Positions 23,180 through 34,656 are shown, counted from the stretch's first letter. The stretch is DNA of 64,000 nt from Pyrrhosoma nymphula (GCA_963573305.1 OY754330.1:19006596-19070595); one strand, 5' to 3'. A program made the numbers and translations. Notes: generated by a model not told the origin, from the sequence alone.

Positions 23180-24530
23180 ATAGATTGATACATGATCGTG
23201 ATATATATTTTTTACCATCTTTTTTTATTACAAAATGGTTAAAATAGGTATATAATTTACAGTCATTAAAAAGAAAATACATGGAAATATTCAAGATTGT
23301 TACCAATCAAGTTTGTTGCTGTTTTTATTTACAATTTTATTTTGGTTGCTTGGATCAATTTATTTGTTGAAAAGTTATGTGTCATTTGTTAAATTAAATA
23401 CTTAATAAATTAAAGGGTTAAATGCTTATGTAAGTCGTACATGCCAGGGGCAGGGCAAGGAAATGTTATGATCGTCGGGAGTGGGTGAAGGGGACTGGAG
23501 CAGAGAGTGAGAGAAGGCGGAGGAAACAGGGTGAGTTGTACGTGAAGGGTGGGAGGAGTTGAGGGAATGTTTGGGAAGGGGATGAAGTTCCAGAAATTTC
23601 GGGTAACTAGAGAGAATGATGAGTCTGTCGTGAGGGGAGGAATGCGAGGTGTGGTTGGGCGCGGGATGAGGGAGTGTCCCAACAGAGGGGGTTGGTTTGG
23701 TCTCGATCCACGGTTGGGGGGATGAAGGTGGGCGGGGGAGGAGAGGGGGAGGCAGAAGAAGCGTCTGATGATTCCAGTGGAAACTCAATTACAGGGAGCA
23801 TCGGAGCAAAGCCGGGATGCCCTCGAGTCCCCGCAACTCGAACCCCCGACAAAGGGGGCAGCCACCCCCTTCCCCTCCCTTCCTCCCACACCCTTCCCCC
23901 ACTCTCCCCTGGGGACGGGAGAGGTCACATGGGCCGAACCGCAGACAGCCCAACCCCTTCTTCAAAAGCCTTTATCTCACACGCCACGCCCTTCCCTAAC
24001 CCCGTTATAAACCCACCTTACCCCTTAAGTTCTTTCTCAAGCCCGAATCCTACAACGGGACAATTCGTAAACCAAGAAAAAGTTGTTTTATAAAATTTAT
24101 AACAACTTTTTTGTGGCAAATTAAAAAGATCTGAAATTTGAGATTAACATTGAGAAAGACTTTTTCCTCACTGAATTAAAATTTCTTAACGATTAAACGC
24201 AAACTTGTTGCCTTATGAGAGGTCGAAGAGAGCATCGTCCCTTAGAAAACGCCAAAAAATCGGTACTTTTTTTGGTTGTCATCGCCATAAAAGATCAGAG
24301 GTGTGTTATTAAGATTGTCAGTACGTATGGTCAAACGCAAAATAAAATTATGTAACATTTGTCATAATTTTTACTCGTGTACGTATTATGGTTCATTTTT
24401 AATCGGTGCTCAAACTCGAGTCTTCATAATTTTTGCACCGACAGTAGTCCTCATCACCACTCCCGGTCACTTCTCTTCCCCTCTCCCTCATCCTTAGTCA
24501 CCCCTTCTCTCAGTCCTCCTCACCCCACCT
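23180..24530. other. Purine- then pyrimidine-rich tracts
   Basis: 23440-23760 is G/A-rich and 23825-24010 C/T-rich, so the two could pair partly. Several proline- or glycine-rich frames on both strands come from this bias and are not supported as genes. A short perfect hairpin AAAAAGTTGTT/AACAACTTTTT lies at about 24076-24112. Confidence 0.5.
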
Positions 24531-24533
24531 CAC

Positions 24534-24620
24534 GGGATCGGATTGGTGTGGCGGCTACAGTACTGGCATCTCATCCTGAACACCTGGGTTCGAACCCCCG
24601 ACTTTTCTCGGTGGAAAGGC
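24534..24620 (+). repeat. SINE-2 head (5' half, interrupted)
   Basis: tRNA-like promoter: A-box region GGTGTGGCGGCTACAGTACTGG (split: GGTGTGGCGG and CTACAGTACTGG) and B box GGGTTCGAACCCC. The body continues as CTCGGTGGAAAGGCG and then breaks into LINE sequence. The matching tail is at 25155. Confidence 0.65.
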
Positions 24621-24629
24621 GATCTCTAC

Positions 24630-25150
24630 TAAAGTGCAGTATGTAGAACACTTCAAGTACAGCACCAAATTGAACATTTATAAAACATTAATGAGACTAG
24701 TAGTTACAGATGGAGCTGAGACATGGGTCCTATCCAAACAAGATGAAGAAACACTAATAAGATTTGAAAGGAAAATAATACGGAGAATCTATGGCCCAGT
24801 TAAAGAAAAGAAAAACGTGGAGAATAAGAATGAACTGTGAAATAAATGAAATATTGGAAGACAAGGATATAGTTAGGTTCTCCAAGTCATTGCGACTGTC
24901 ATGGTTGGGCCATGTTGAGAGGATGGAAGAGTACAGAATGCTCAAATTGTGAATTAATAGCAAGATGGAAGGGAATAGGAGGAGAGGAAGACCACGCAAA
25001 AGATGGCTGAAAGATGTTGAAGAGGACCTGATGACGATGGGGATTGGAAGATGGAGAGAGAAAGCAAGAAGGAGAGCCGAATGGGGGCATATAACTGAGG
25101 AAGAAGCCAAGGCCCACACCGGGCTGTATAGCAGTGGAAGAAGACGTACA
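24630..25150 (+). mobile_element. RTE-like LINE C-terminal pseudogene inside SINE-2
   Basis: Broken frames spell the endonuclease-reverse transcriptase tail: LNIYKTLMRLVVTDGAETWV, FERKIIRRIYGPV, then (frameshifted) the 'WLGHVERME' segment near 24905, then GRPRKRWLKDVEEDL, RRRAEWG and EEEAKAHTGL near 25120. At least two frameshifts or stops. It sits between the two halves of a SINE, so it inserted after the SINE. Confidence 0.85.
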
Positions 25151-25151
25151 G

Positions 25152-25250
25152 CACTCCGTCCGTCGGATGGGACGTTAAACTGTGGTACCAATGGTGACTT
25201 TCGTTAAGAGCAGGCTGATGTGTAACCTCAGTTGTCGGTCGCTTCCCCAA
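25152..25250 (+). repeat. SINE-2 tail (3' half)
   Basis: Reads GATGGGACGTTAAACTGTGG and then TTTCGTTAAGAGCAGGC. The same tail, GGGACGTAAACTGTG, occurs at the end of the minus SINE at 28.3 kb. Together with 24534-24620 it forms one interrupted SINE. Confidence 0.7.
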
Positions 25251-25261
25251 AAATAACCAAC

Positions 25262-27824
25262 TATCTTACTCACGACACTTCCCCATTCTACGAGCGGTTC
25301 TCACCCTTAGCCCAGTCCATCTCACTCTTTCTTCACTCTTCCTCACCCCTTCCCCTCCCAACAAACCTCATCCCCGACCCTTCTCACCTCTCCTCCCTCT
25401 AGTCCTCGTCACTCCTCTCTCCGGACCTTCCCCTGGCAATTCCACCCCTTCCACACCCGGCCCTGCCAAGGGAGGTATTCATCCCCTCAGTCACTTCCAC
25501 TTTCCCTCTGACCATATCCTCTAGTGGCGACACTAAAAGAACATAACAGTTGCAACGGTTTCGCAAACGAAACAGTTTAGAGAAGAAAATTAAACTCATC
25601 AGCTTGGTCATATCGCGAGAAAACAAATTTGGATTGCGAGAAAAGAGAAAGAAAACAAGTCAAGAGAATTTGAGGAACGAACTTGTGAGACAGCAGCAGA
25701 GATAGTGGGCCTCTACATTCGAGCATGTACGCAATAATAGTGGGCGTGCGCGAAATCTGTGCATTTGTATTGGCTCCGGGGCCAAAGCAAGCCCACGTCA
25801 GAAATGACCAAATTTACAGCGCTAACTTGATGAAGCCCACTTACCTCGTGAAATATGTTTTTTTAATACACTCAGGGTTTAGGTATTGTGGTGAAAAGCA
25901 ATTATATAGGGCCGCTTTACTCATCCGCATATAATGAGGAACTATCCACCTTTTGCTGAGGTGATTTGCCAATCTCGATTTCATGTATTGCTAAATGTCT
26001 TCCGATAAAACTCTTAGGTATTCTTAGTGACAGAAATTAATCTTATTATAATTGAATGAGACCTGCCGTACTTTAGTATCTCGCGTTCGCTCCTTGGAGT
26101 GCGTTGGAACTTTGCACCTGTTGCCTGCATAAAACAATCTTCAGGAGCCAGTATCATACGATTCCCGAATCATCTTTAATTATATTTATTTGAGAAATTG
26201 AAGAGGAATTCGTCTCGGGGAAGTTGGATTACTTGCCAGTGATGGAAGCTCTGGGTGTATGCATTTTGTGTATTAGGGAACGTCTTCATAAGATTGTAAC
26301 CTAGCAATAAAGATTTTCAAGGCTGTTTCTCACTTCACTGCAATAAATCAATGACAAGGGTATGGATATCAATCAGTTTTTTCTGCTCCCAAACATCCTT
26401 ATCAAATTGCATAAAATAAGCGAGGACATGAATCAATTTAGATTTTTGGACAACGGAATTTAAACATAAGCTCTATTGGCTACCTTTTCCTGTTTGATTT
26501 TATGCGCCTTGGAGCTGATGTAGAGAACACTTTTTCCACGGAGGGGGTATCTAGTCTGTACATGATCTAAGGCCTTGAACGAATGTCCACGTCGATCAAA
26601 GTGACGGGTGCGAATGATGGAACAAGCCCAGAACAGATTGGCTGGAAGTAAAACAATGAGGATATTCGTGGTGAGGGGTTGTGAACGGGCAAAAACTGGT
26701 GATATCTGAAGAGAAGAGGAGTTCCAATTGACCGCCAATAGAATGCACTTTGATTGCGGGATAATATCGTCGCCACAGAAGCAAAAGACACGTCCTGAGA
26801 AGAAACCTCACCACCTACACTTATTCCTTCCCTCTCAATAGGCATTTGGCAAACTTAGAGTGAAAATTGTGTTTTCCCCTGTCCATAAATTGGGTTTAAC
26901 CATCAAAGACAATGTGTACTTCCTAGTAAAAAAATGTAAATATTATTTTTTCACCTTTATGCAGTCAGTTTAGTTAACATTTTTATTTAAAGGGCAATAC
27001 AGAAAAGAGAAGGCTCATTGGGTAGGAGAAAACATTCACTTAACGGCAGAGAAATTGAATTAATAATAGTTGTCGACCACTCTTTAGCAGCAAGGATTAA
27101 TGCAATATCTTCCATTTGCAACTCTGACCTATATTATTTCTGATTACTGATGACATCAGAAACTTATACCGCCCATTATTCCTGCACTAAAGAAATTCAT
27201 CATCACCATATCGGTTGCAAATCATCCACAATATTGATTCCAGGAATAAAATCGCTATTCCACCGTTCCTTGTTCAAATCTCATGCATAAAGAAATCCAG
27301 AAAGAGAACGGACATATAATATAAAATTTAAAAAAAACATAAAAATAAATTTTTAAAAATAAATACATAAAATCATTTAAAAATTAGATGTTTGGGAATG
27401 ACATTTAGCACAACACGAAAGTGAGGAATTAGGAAGAGTAGCCATCGGATAATGTGTATTTGGAGATAACTGGGAAGAATTAAAAAAAAAGACTAAAGAC
27501 GTGGCTCCGTGATCACGTATTGACGGATGCTGTATCCTAAAAAAAGGAGAGAGTAAAATAAAATGAAAAAAATTTGTATTTTAGACATTTTGGGATGGTA
27601 TAATAGGAATAATAAGGGCCAAAAAACATAATTTTCAAAGTTATACAACTATTCAAGATATACCGCAGCATCAAAAACTGAGACCTTGACCCTTGGAAAA
27701 ACTCAACACTTACGCCCCGCTGAGAGATTTGAACCCCATCTTTTTAGCCCAAAAGACCGAACCAATCCAGTGCACAATAAACGTCACTACCGCGGTAGGA
27801 AAGAAATTTTACACATAAGAATCT
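25262..27824. other. Pyrimidine-rich tract and unassigned DNA
   Basis: 25265-25505 is C/T-rich. 25530-25590 (GACACTAAAAGAACATAACA and on) is loosely similar to 39330-39400. Overlapping minus frames at 26460-26845 have no recognised domain. Otherwise AT-rich with no supported gene. Confidence 0.45.
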
Positions 27825-27897
27825 AAGTTTTTCCCGGTAAATTACTTGAATGAATTCCTCTCGGGTTTCCAACCGGGTTAAGTTCTGCATGATGTAC

Positions 27898-27938
27898 GCC
27901 GACGTTTCGTTGGTAGACTTTCCCAACATCTTCAGGGC
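27898..27938 (-). ncRNA. Hammerhead ribozyme-like motif
   Basis: On minus: GCC, CTGAAGA, extra T, stem II GTTGG/CCAAC, GAA, palindrome ACGT, C, GGC. All core bases match a type I hammerhead apart from the extra T. It differs from its partner by one loop base only. Confidence 0.7.
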
Positions 27939-27966
27939 TGATGATGCCGATGTCAGTAGTGTTCCG

Positions 27967-27989
27967 ATATATATATATATATATATATA
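27967..27989. repeat. (TA)n microsatellite
   Basis: About 11 TA units at the inner edge of the left arm. Confidence 0.9.
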
Positions 27990-28073
27990 CACCTCCTCCT
28001 TCACCTAGGTGGTCCCTAATTAGTTAGGAAGAGGTGTATATATATCGGAACACTACTGACATCGGCATCATCA

Positions 28074-28114
28074 GCCCTGAAGATGTTGGGAAAGTCTGCC
28101 AACGAAACGTCGGC
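28074..28114 (+). ncRNA. Hammerhead ribozyme-like motif (best copy)
   Basis: GCC, CTGAAGA, extra T, stem II GTTGG/CCAAC around GAAAGTCTG, GAA, ACGT, C at the expected cleavage site, GGC closing stem I. The overlapping open frame (LGKSANETSAYIMQ) is a by-product of this conserved RNA-like sequence. Confidence 0.72.
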
Positions 28115-28299
28115 GTACATCATGCAGACCTTAACCCAGTTGGAAACCCGAGAGGAATTCATTCAAATTTTACATATAGGTTATTTGGAGGCGCGACGGA
28201 CAACTGAGGGTATTTACACCTTTAGAGGCAGATGGGTTCGTTGGCAAGGGAAAGGTTCTTTAGAGAATGGAGGATAAGTGGATGGAAACTAGGTGAGAC

Positions 28300-28505
28300 A
28301 TTAACATACTGTTTACGAGAGGCGCCAAGGGGTTCACAGTTTACGTCCCTCCCAATATGGGGGCAGCGGTACTCAAAGTGTTCTTCACCCGGCACCCAAG
28401 TCGGGTCGGAACAATATTATAGAACTTCCCTCCATATCTGGGATTGAAACCCAGTCCTTCGGTGTAGGGAGTCGGTAAACCAGCCAACTCGATCCCCTTC
28501 AAGAC
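28300..28505 (-). repeat. SINE-2, intact-looking copy
   Basis: On minus: A-box region GTTGGCTGGTTTACCGACTC, B box GGGTTTCAATCCC, a body with GGGTGCCGGGTGAAGAACAC, and the tail GGGAGGGACGTAAACTGTG then GGCGCCTCTCGTAAACAG. The tRNA cloverleaf cannot close, so it is a SINE rather than a tRNA. Confidence 0.72.
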
Positions 28506-28509
28506 ATTT

Positions 28510-29046
28510 AACGAAGAACAAAGATGGCAAATGTACATTTGAGGAGAAATATTAGAAAATAAAATTGGCATGCCCTTTCATAGTTGAGATTAGACTCACC
28601 AAAGAAAAATTCACAAACATTTTTTAGCCTTAAAACGATTATGACGATACCTCTTACTAAAATTATCTCTTTTCAGTGAGGTTATTATAGCGACACACCA
28701 AAAACTTTCCATAATTAGGCCTCATTATAATGAAAACCGTTTCATATTCCTAATGATACCAAATTGTCACCCATTTACTAAATTTCTGTTCGAGACATTA
28801 TCAAAGTAATTGTCGTTTTCTATGGGATCCGGTTCGACGACTTCACACTCCAAAAACACATTATTTAAAATAAGAGAAAGGTCTGGCGCAAACATTTCGT
28901 CATAAACACAATTGCTTACATTTGATATGCTTTATTAAATATTTTTAAAAAATAATCATACTGCTCGCCGTGATACATTTCGAAAAAAAACCAAAAAACC
29001 TTCTAGTAAGACGGCGTTTACGGCGTGCGGAGAAAAGCAAATAAGT
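28510..29046. other. Unassigned AT-rich DNA
   Basis: No gene or repeat ends seen. Confidence 0.5.
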
Positions 29047-29260
29047 TAAGTTCAAGCCTCAAACATGTATTCTTACTTAATGAGGAGTTCAGTCATTAAA
29101 TCAAATCTTCTGCTTCATAAAAATCATGATATGTTTCTCATTAATAATCTTGATTACTGCTCATTAGTATTTAACGACCTTACTGTTGAACAGAATGTAA
29201 AATTACAGGGATCATTAAATTCACGTTTAAGATTTATATTCAATCTTCGGCGGGATGAAC
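29047..29260 (+). mobile_element. LINE-C, 5' half of an interrupted C-terminal ORF
   Basis: Open frame with NNLDYCSLVFNDLTVEQN, then SLNSRLRFIFNLRRDE, matching the palm/thumb-to-C-terminus region of CR1/Jockey-type reverse transcriptases. It stops making sense exactly at 29260, where the long-TIR transposon begins. The sentence resumes at 32061 with HISPYLQQLGWL, in the right order for this family. Confidence 0.85.
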
Positions 29261-29844
29261 TATGGGGGAAAAAAGTTTCCCAACAAACGGAGCGTCGCCA
29301 CTAGCGCTCTGGAGAAAAATAGGCCTTCTCTCTTATGGCATACTATTCCAAGGCAACGACGAGGGAAATTCGAACACAGTAATGTGATGGACTCATCGTC
29401 GAAGCCAGTGACGGATTACTGGCCACTTGCCTTCCCCGAGTGTTATTCGCGCTGGCTTCCAAATGGAGGCGCATTAGACAGCCACGTATGCATTTCAAAC
29501 GTATCATTGAACCCATTGAACGCTCTCGTTATCGCCATAGCTTCCTCTGCATTCTTTACCTTTCCTCTCCTTTTCTTCTTGGCTTCGCTCCAATTCTCGC
29601 ACTATAGCAAAGTCCTGGGATTCACCCGCTGTCTACTATCCTTACAACCTGCGATATTTAAAGAACACCGCATTGAATAAGAGTTTCTTCTTTTAATCGA
29701 GAATACAAACGTATTTTCAATGCGCATTTCAAGCATGGCGGTAGATTTTCAATGAATAGGCAAATAAATAAGCTTTTTATGCGCAAATATGTATTAATGA
29801 ATTAATAAATACACAAATAAACTAGACTCGGAGACTAGGAGAGA

Positions 29845-30156
29845 CTCGGAGGCTGCGCGCTAGGCTTAGATTACTTGAGCAATTAAGAATAGATATCTTT
29901 AAGAGCGACACGGAGAACATCATATTAGAACCCCACTATATTTCCAGGTCCGACAGAAACGATAAATTAAGAGAGATATTTTTTCGAACGGATAGGTATG
30001 GGAATTCGTTTTTCCCCCGAACAATAAGGGACTTAAATAAATGCTAGGCGTATTTTCATAAGAGCGTATCCTTTTTATATGTAAACGGCTGGTGTCCTAA
30101 CACCCCCCGCCACACGCCTATTGAGGCGGCTTGCGGGGTAGTATGCAGATGTAGAT
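29845..30156 (+). mobile_element. LINE-A fragment nested in the 2.8 kb transposon
   Basis: Starts at the segment encoding LGGCALGLDYL-type out-of-phase sequence for RARLRLLE, continues to the FFPRTIRDLNKC-equivalent end near 30047, then the GCCTATTGAGGC hairpin and GTAGAT-type tail. Close in sequence to the other LINE-A copies. Confidence 0.85.
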
Positions 30157-30597
30157 AAAAAGACAAAAAACAGTAAGTAAGATAGATATTGCATTATGCT
30201 TATGATTGATTGCCTTTTTGAAATGTTGAACTATTTAAGCTTCTAGATGGAGTACGAAACCACTTTAGATTATGTAACTGGAGTTATCATATTAAATTCC
30301 AGCATATCAAAAAAAATATTTAAGGAATTTATTCAAGATCGAAGATTTTTTTAATATCATAGTATTCGTAAATTAATATTTTTACAGTATTTTAAAGTAA
30401 CTCATTTTAAATAAACGCAAAGAGAATAAATAAACTCTTGGTAGATGCACTGTTGGTCAAATTATCTGTCAACTTCATAAAGAAATGCAAAGGAAACAAA
30501 TTTTCCGGCCACTCAAAATGGAGATACATAGCAGACGAACGGTTCAACTCATACTTTACTATTAAACAGTATTTAATTTAACCCCATCACAATCAAT

Positions 30598-31040
30598 GAC
30601 TCCTTGAAGTCTTTGACTCATTGACCCTATGAAATTGACCCAAAGATGCCCATACCTCCCAGACGTGATCTTTCAGTGTCTCTTGGTTCTTCCCTTTGCA
30701 ATTCTGCCATTCCTTGACCATTAAGTCGCAAACATTTTGTATTGGATTCAGGTGCTGTGAGTTTGGAGGGAAGGGTTACGCTGTACTGTGCGAATACTCC
30801 TCGAAAAATCTCCTGAGTTTCGCGCACTGTGGATGGGACAGGTGTCCTGAACATATATTATTTCTTCGCATTATGGTACTACGTCGTTTATGTAAGGAAG
30901 TGATGAAAATACGAAAGATTCGGGCGTAGGTAATCCTTAGACGTCACTCTAGGTGGTGTTCTCAACAGCAATCCAGGCCCGACTGCAGAAATAGATCTCC
31001 AAAAACGCAGACATTTATGCCCAGATCTATTTTTCCTAGT
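30598..31040 (-). pseudogene. Tc1-like transposase C-terminal relic
   Basis: On minus, frame pieces give SAVGPGLLLRTPPRVTSKDY, then (after frameshifts) QHLNPIQNVCDLMVKEWQ, then KGKNQETLKDHVWEVWASLG and a stop near 30600. This is the end of a Tc1/mariner DDE transposase. The usual 'DLNPIEN' catalytic box has its acidic residues replaced (H for D, Q for E), and at least two frameshifts are present. Non-functional. Its own terminal repeats were not found. Confidence 0.78.
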
Positions 31041-32060
31041 TGTTTTTTGGGTGATACGTGACAAACAGGAGAAATATAACTTTTTTTCTAAATAAGTAAA
31101 TGTTCTAAAAAGTACTATCAATTAATAAAGTTATATTTACCAACAATTGCAAGTTCTCAATAGCTAAATGTCCATAATAAACACTTCTAATGTTTAATAA
31201 TTGATGAAAGTTACGATATTCTAATATGATCCCGTTACGAATGACCGAATTCTAACCTCGCCATTTAATTAGTTTCGCTAATTTCTGGCTTTATTACTGG
31301 ACTGGAACTTCTCATACCGGCTTCATGGAGGCGGTTTTTAATCATACAGGTGCTTTTAAGTTTAATGTCCTCTTTATCACGGCCACCCCGCCAATAGTAA
31401 GAGAGTTGTCAGTAGGATGCTAACGAACGCTGCCATCATCATCTCGAGACGTGCATCTTGGTCTTCGCTTCTTTGTCGTATTGTCATCATCTCATCCCCT
31501 CCCTCTAGCATTTTAGCCAGCAATATACTGTCTTTCTATTCCAATCCATTGCCCTCGATATTTGAGCGAAGTTGAGACTACCTCAACTGTCTCATCGATT
31601 TATCTCCTCTCTCCTGAACTTAATGGAATGTTTTGAATATCCCTGGAAGTTATCACAGAGAAATAGTGTCTTCAAAAGCAAATGCTTTCAAATCCACATT
31701 CCACATAACCTACCGATCAACTACCATTCGTCTTTTAGCGATAAGCTTCCTGTGGTCTTACCTTTATCACTACCTGGTTTTAGTTGAGCCGTACGAGAGA
31801 ATTCAAAGAAACGTTTCAAATGCATTCAAGGTTATCTAATGAACCTCCGTTCTTGGGGCCAGCGCGAAACCCACTCGCGTCATGCGAGCAGCCGGGAATC
31901 CATCACCGATTCGGACGATTAGTCCATCACCTTACTGTGTTTGAATTTCCTTCCTCGTGGCCGAGACCTAAGAATAATATGCCATCAGAAAGGAAAACGT
32001 ATTTCCCCCGAGAGCGATAGTGGTGACGCTCCGTTTGTTGGGAAACTTTTTTCCCCCATA

Positions 32061-32646
32061 GAACATATCTCCCCGTATCTCCAGCAGCTTGGATGGCTTT
32101 CTACAAATTCCTTCCGAATGTAACTACTGGACAAATTCCTCTACTCCCTTTTCCATAATAAGCAAGCTGAATACCTCCTAAACCTCTTCCCAGTCACACC
32201 ATACACTTTAACAATAGTCACAAGATCCTCATCCCAATATCTGTACTACCCAAGACACCGCACCGTAACCTTCCAAAAGTCATTTCAAGTTGTCGTTGCA
32301 AAACTCTGGAACTCCCTAACTGATGAATTAAAGAAACTGCAGTCCCTGAACCAATTAAAAAAACATATTTATAATAAGTTATTAGGCAAATAAGTTTCCT
32401 TACTTTTATCCATGAATGTACACATATCGCCCAGATTTTATGTCAGCTTGTATTTTTGAAAAATTTTCGTATATTACGTTTAAAATAGTAATTTTTTTAA
32501 GTTTAATACGCCAGCTTTTATGTTTGAAAAAAATAAATATTCTACGTAGTGTATTGTTGTACTTAAGAGACAATGTCCCAGTGCAAATAAATTATTTCTC
32601 TATCTATACTTCAAGCGTATTATTACTGTATACAATTTTAAAATAA
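32061..32646 (+). mobile_element. LINE-C, 3' half of the interrupted C-terminal ORF
   Basis: Resumes with HISPYLQQLGWLSTNSFRM, one stop, then FHNKQAEYLLNLFPVTPY, and ends TFQKSFQVVVAKLWNSLTDE followed by LNQLKKHIYNKLLGK and TAA near 32391. The 3' UTR runs to AATAAA at about 32642. The terminal 'KSF x VxxAKLWNSL' block is the CR1/Jockey-type LINE C-terminus. Confidence 0.85.
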
Positions 32647-32649
32647 ATG

Positions 32650-33585
32650 TCGTACATAGCCTCTATTACGTATGAATTAGAGAAAAATCTCGAACCAACT
32701 ACGTTGAGAGAGCGGTTAAGAAAACAGAGTGGTAGGTAATTGAACCGATGTCGAGTGTCAGAAATGGGGAAAGGGTACAAATGTGAGACGAAGGAATGTG
32801 CGACGTGTCGAGCGACAAGGCAACAAACAAGGTCGCGTTCAGGCAGGCATGAAGGAGGTTCCGCCGCGACTGTGTGAGTCAAAACAAATACTAAATTCCA
32901 CATTTTTTATATTTTGTCCAAAAAATCCTGCTTCCACTGATGAAATGCGTTACCATTAGAAACCCACGAGTAAGGTAGAAAAAATGAAGATTATTCCACG
33001 AATATATTTTACAAGAACTTTTTATTCCAGCCATAGGAGCCGACTGCAGCGCCATTTCCTACGATTTACCGAATTTTGACTTCAATTACGGCAGTAATTC
33101 CCTAATAACTAGAAAAATAAGGTGGTAAGATGCCTATATTTTATTTTTATTCAAATCCTCTGGATTATTTCCTTCTTATAAATAGTTTTCCGCAAAAATG
33201 GCATTTATATTTTATGGAAAAATACTATTTTCTCCGTGTATCTCTCATTCCTCCATTGAACACCATGTAATTTCAAGTTCAATTATAGAATAAAATGGCG
33301 TGGAAAGGTATTATTTTTTTGTTCATATCAGATAGAGGACAGCCTTTTCTACAAGTAGACGGAATATGAATAAAATGACATTTTACGATGGAACCACCTT
33401 AAAGCGGAAAAACTGTTTCCTCAATGATGGAGCAAGTTCCATCAGAAGACACCGGATTGGCACCGTCCCAGTATCTTTCAATTTCGAAGGAGATGAATAG
33501 TGTGTACCCTAAAGATGGAGCGGAAATGCATTTTTTGAATGCTCCAGCATGACCTAACCCTCCACAAAGAAGGTTGCATTCTATG
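32650..33585. other. Unassigned AT-rich DNA
   Basis: No supported gene. A 99-codon minus frame at 32604-32903 has no known domain. Confidence 0.5.
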
Positions 33586-34152
33586 TTAAGGTGGTTTCAG
33601 CGAGATAGTTTCCTAGTCATAATGGAGACTATATTAAAATTTTATTTCTTAATTTTAGCATCTGTAAGAAGTGGGTATGGTATAAATATTGTAATATTAA
33701 TGGCGCAAAGACATAGTTATATATGACCAAAATTCTCAGTAATTAAATAAATAAAGCTATATAATCCTCTAACTTGACTCATTTTTTCCCGCCGTACGGC
33801 TGAAAACCCTTCAAAACAGCAGGTTTATTTTGCGACTCTGTAAAAATTACTGTGGCGAGTAATAGATTATTTTCTATAAATAGTTGAGAAAACATGCAAT
33901 CTTCACACTGTTAGTTTTTTGACGAAATGTTAAAGCTAGAAGTTCCTAATTTTTTAAAATTCTCCCTCTTGAGCGCACAGCCATAAGCTATCCCATGTAA
34001 AACAGCTTATATTTTCAGGAAAATTGCTCGAAAAGTAGTTCGACAAGGGGTTTATATTTAGATATCATTGGTAAGATGAGGTTTTTTTCAATAAAATGAG
34101 GCCAAATTTATCAAATTCGAGGTGAAGTGATTTTTCGCTCAAACTAACTTAA
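33586..34152. mobile_element. TTAA MITE family A, copy A3
   Basis: TTAA at 33586-33589 and 34149-34152. GGTGGTTTCAGCGAGATAGT at left; CGCTCAAACTAAC at right. Same orientation as A1. Confidence 0.88.
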
Positions 34153-34154
34153 CT

Positions 34155-34600
34155 AACTACCCCGTACCAAGAAGTAGATCCTTGAAGGGATTCCTAGAGA
34201 GGAGGAACTCGGGGAAGAAGAAAAGTCTCGAAGAATGAACAACAAAGCGAAATGGAGCGCAGACGAGGAGTCGATTGGAGAATCGCAATCGCTAAGACGT
34301 AACGTGGGCCAATCTCAAACGCTCTTTTCGCGTCTTGAAAAAAAGGTATCCCTCAATATCCACACTTCCCCACTTTTCTCTCACGTAACACACAACGCTG
34401 CCGACATTCGATTTCGCGCACGTGTTCAATCAGGCGAAGTGAATCACCGGCTGCAGGGCGAAGCACTCCCCAAAAAATGTAATCAACCACGGGTTGAACA
34501 AGATTGTACGAGAACTTGATCAAATATACAAAACCGCTGTTCCTATTTTTTGCCTCCTGCCGTGCACGGGCTCAAATTTATTGATTTTTTATCGAGTGAT
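34155..34600. other. Unassigned
   Basis: A 94-codon plus frame (34235-34519), rich in charged residues, shows no recognised domain. No other signal. Confidence 0.4.
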
Positions 34601-34656
34601 TCATAATAATGTAAGTAAAATCTTCTCGGGTTTTGCCACCGGGTAAGGCTTTTAAA

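Larger units (their letters stand above)
27825..28166. repeat. Fold-back Penelope-like terminal repeats with two hammerhead-like motifs
   Basis: Arms 27846-27966 and 28042-28166 pair over more than 110 bp (outer end TTGAATGAATTCCTCTCGGG). Landmarks from centre outwards in each arm: (TA)n, CGGAACACTACTGACATCGG, hammerhead motif, an ACCCGAGAGGA box. The left end continues into the shared ACCGGGAAA box on minus (about 27830). Confidence 0.88.
29261..32060. mobile_element. 2.8 kb long-TIR DNA transposon inserted in LINE-C
   Basis: Begins TATGGGGGAAAAAAGTTTCC and ends with its reverse complement. The inverted repeats are near-perfect for ~35 bp and remain alignable for about 270 bp (29261-29530 against 31780-32060). 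The flanks carry GAAC on both sides (29257-29260 and 32061-32064), and removing one restores the LINE reading order, so the target duplication looks like 4 bp. Inside are LINE-A (29845-30156) and a Tc1-like transposase relic on minus. I cannot say whether that relic belongs to this element; a Tc1 enzyme would duplicate TA, not GAAC. Confidence 0.85.

Noticed and set aside
26130..26170. Additional hammerhead motif (ATCTTCAGGAG)
   Set aside because: Only the core-like word is present; no stem and no GAAA element at the right distance.
27898..28114. Conserved small protein (frames containing GKSxNETSAYIMQ on both strands)
   Set aside because: The conservation follows the RNA-like stem and core, and both arms are inverted copies; the reading frame is incidental.
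32604..32903. 99-codon minus frame as an exon
   Set aside because: No recognised domain; it overlaps the 3' end of LINE-C on the opposite strand.
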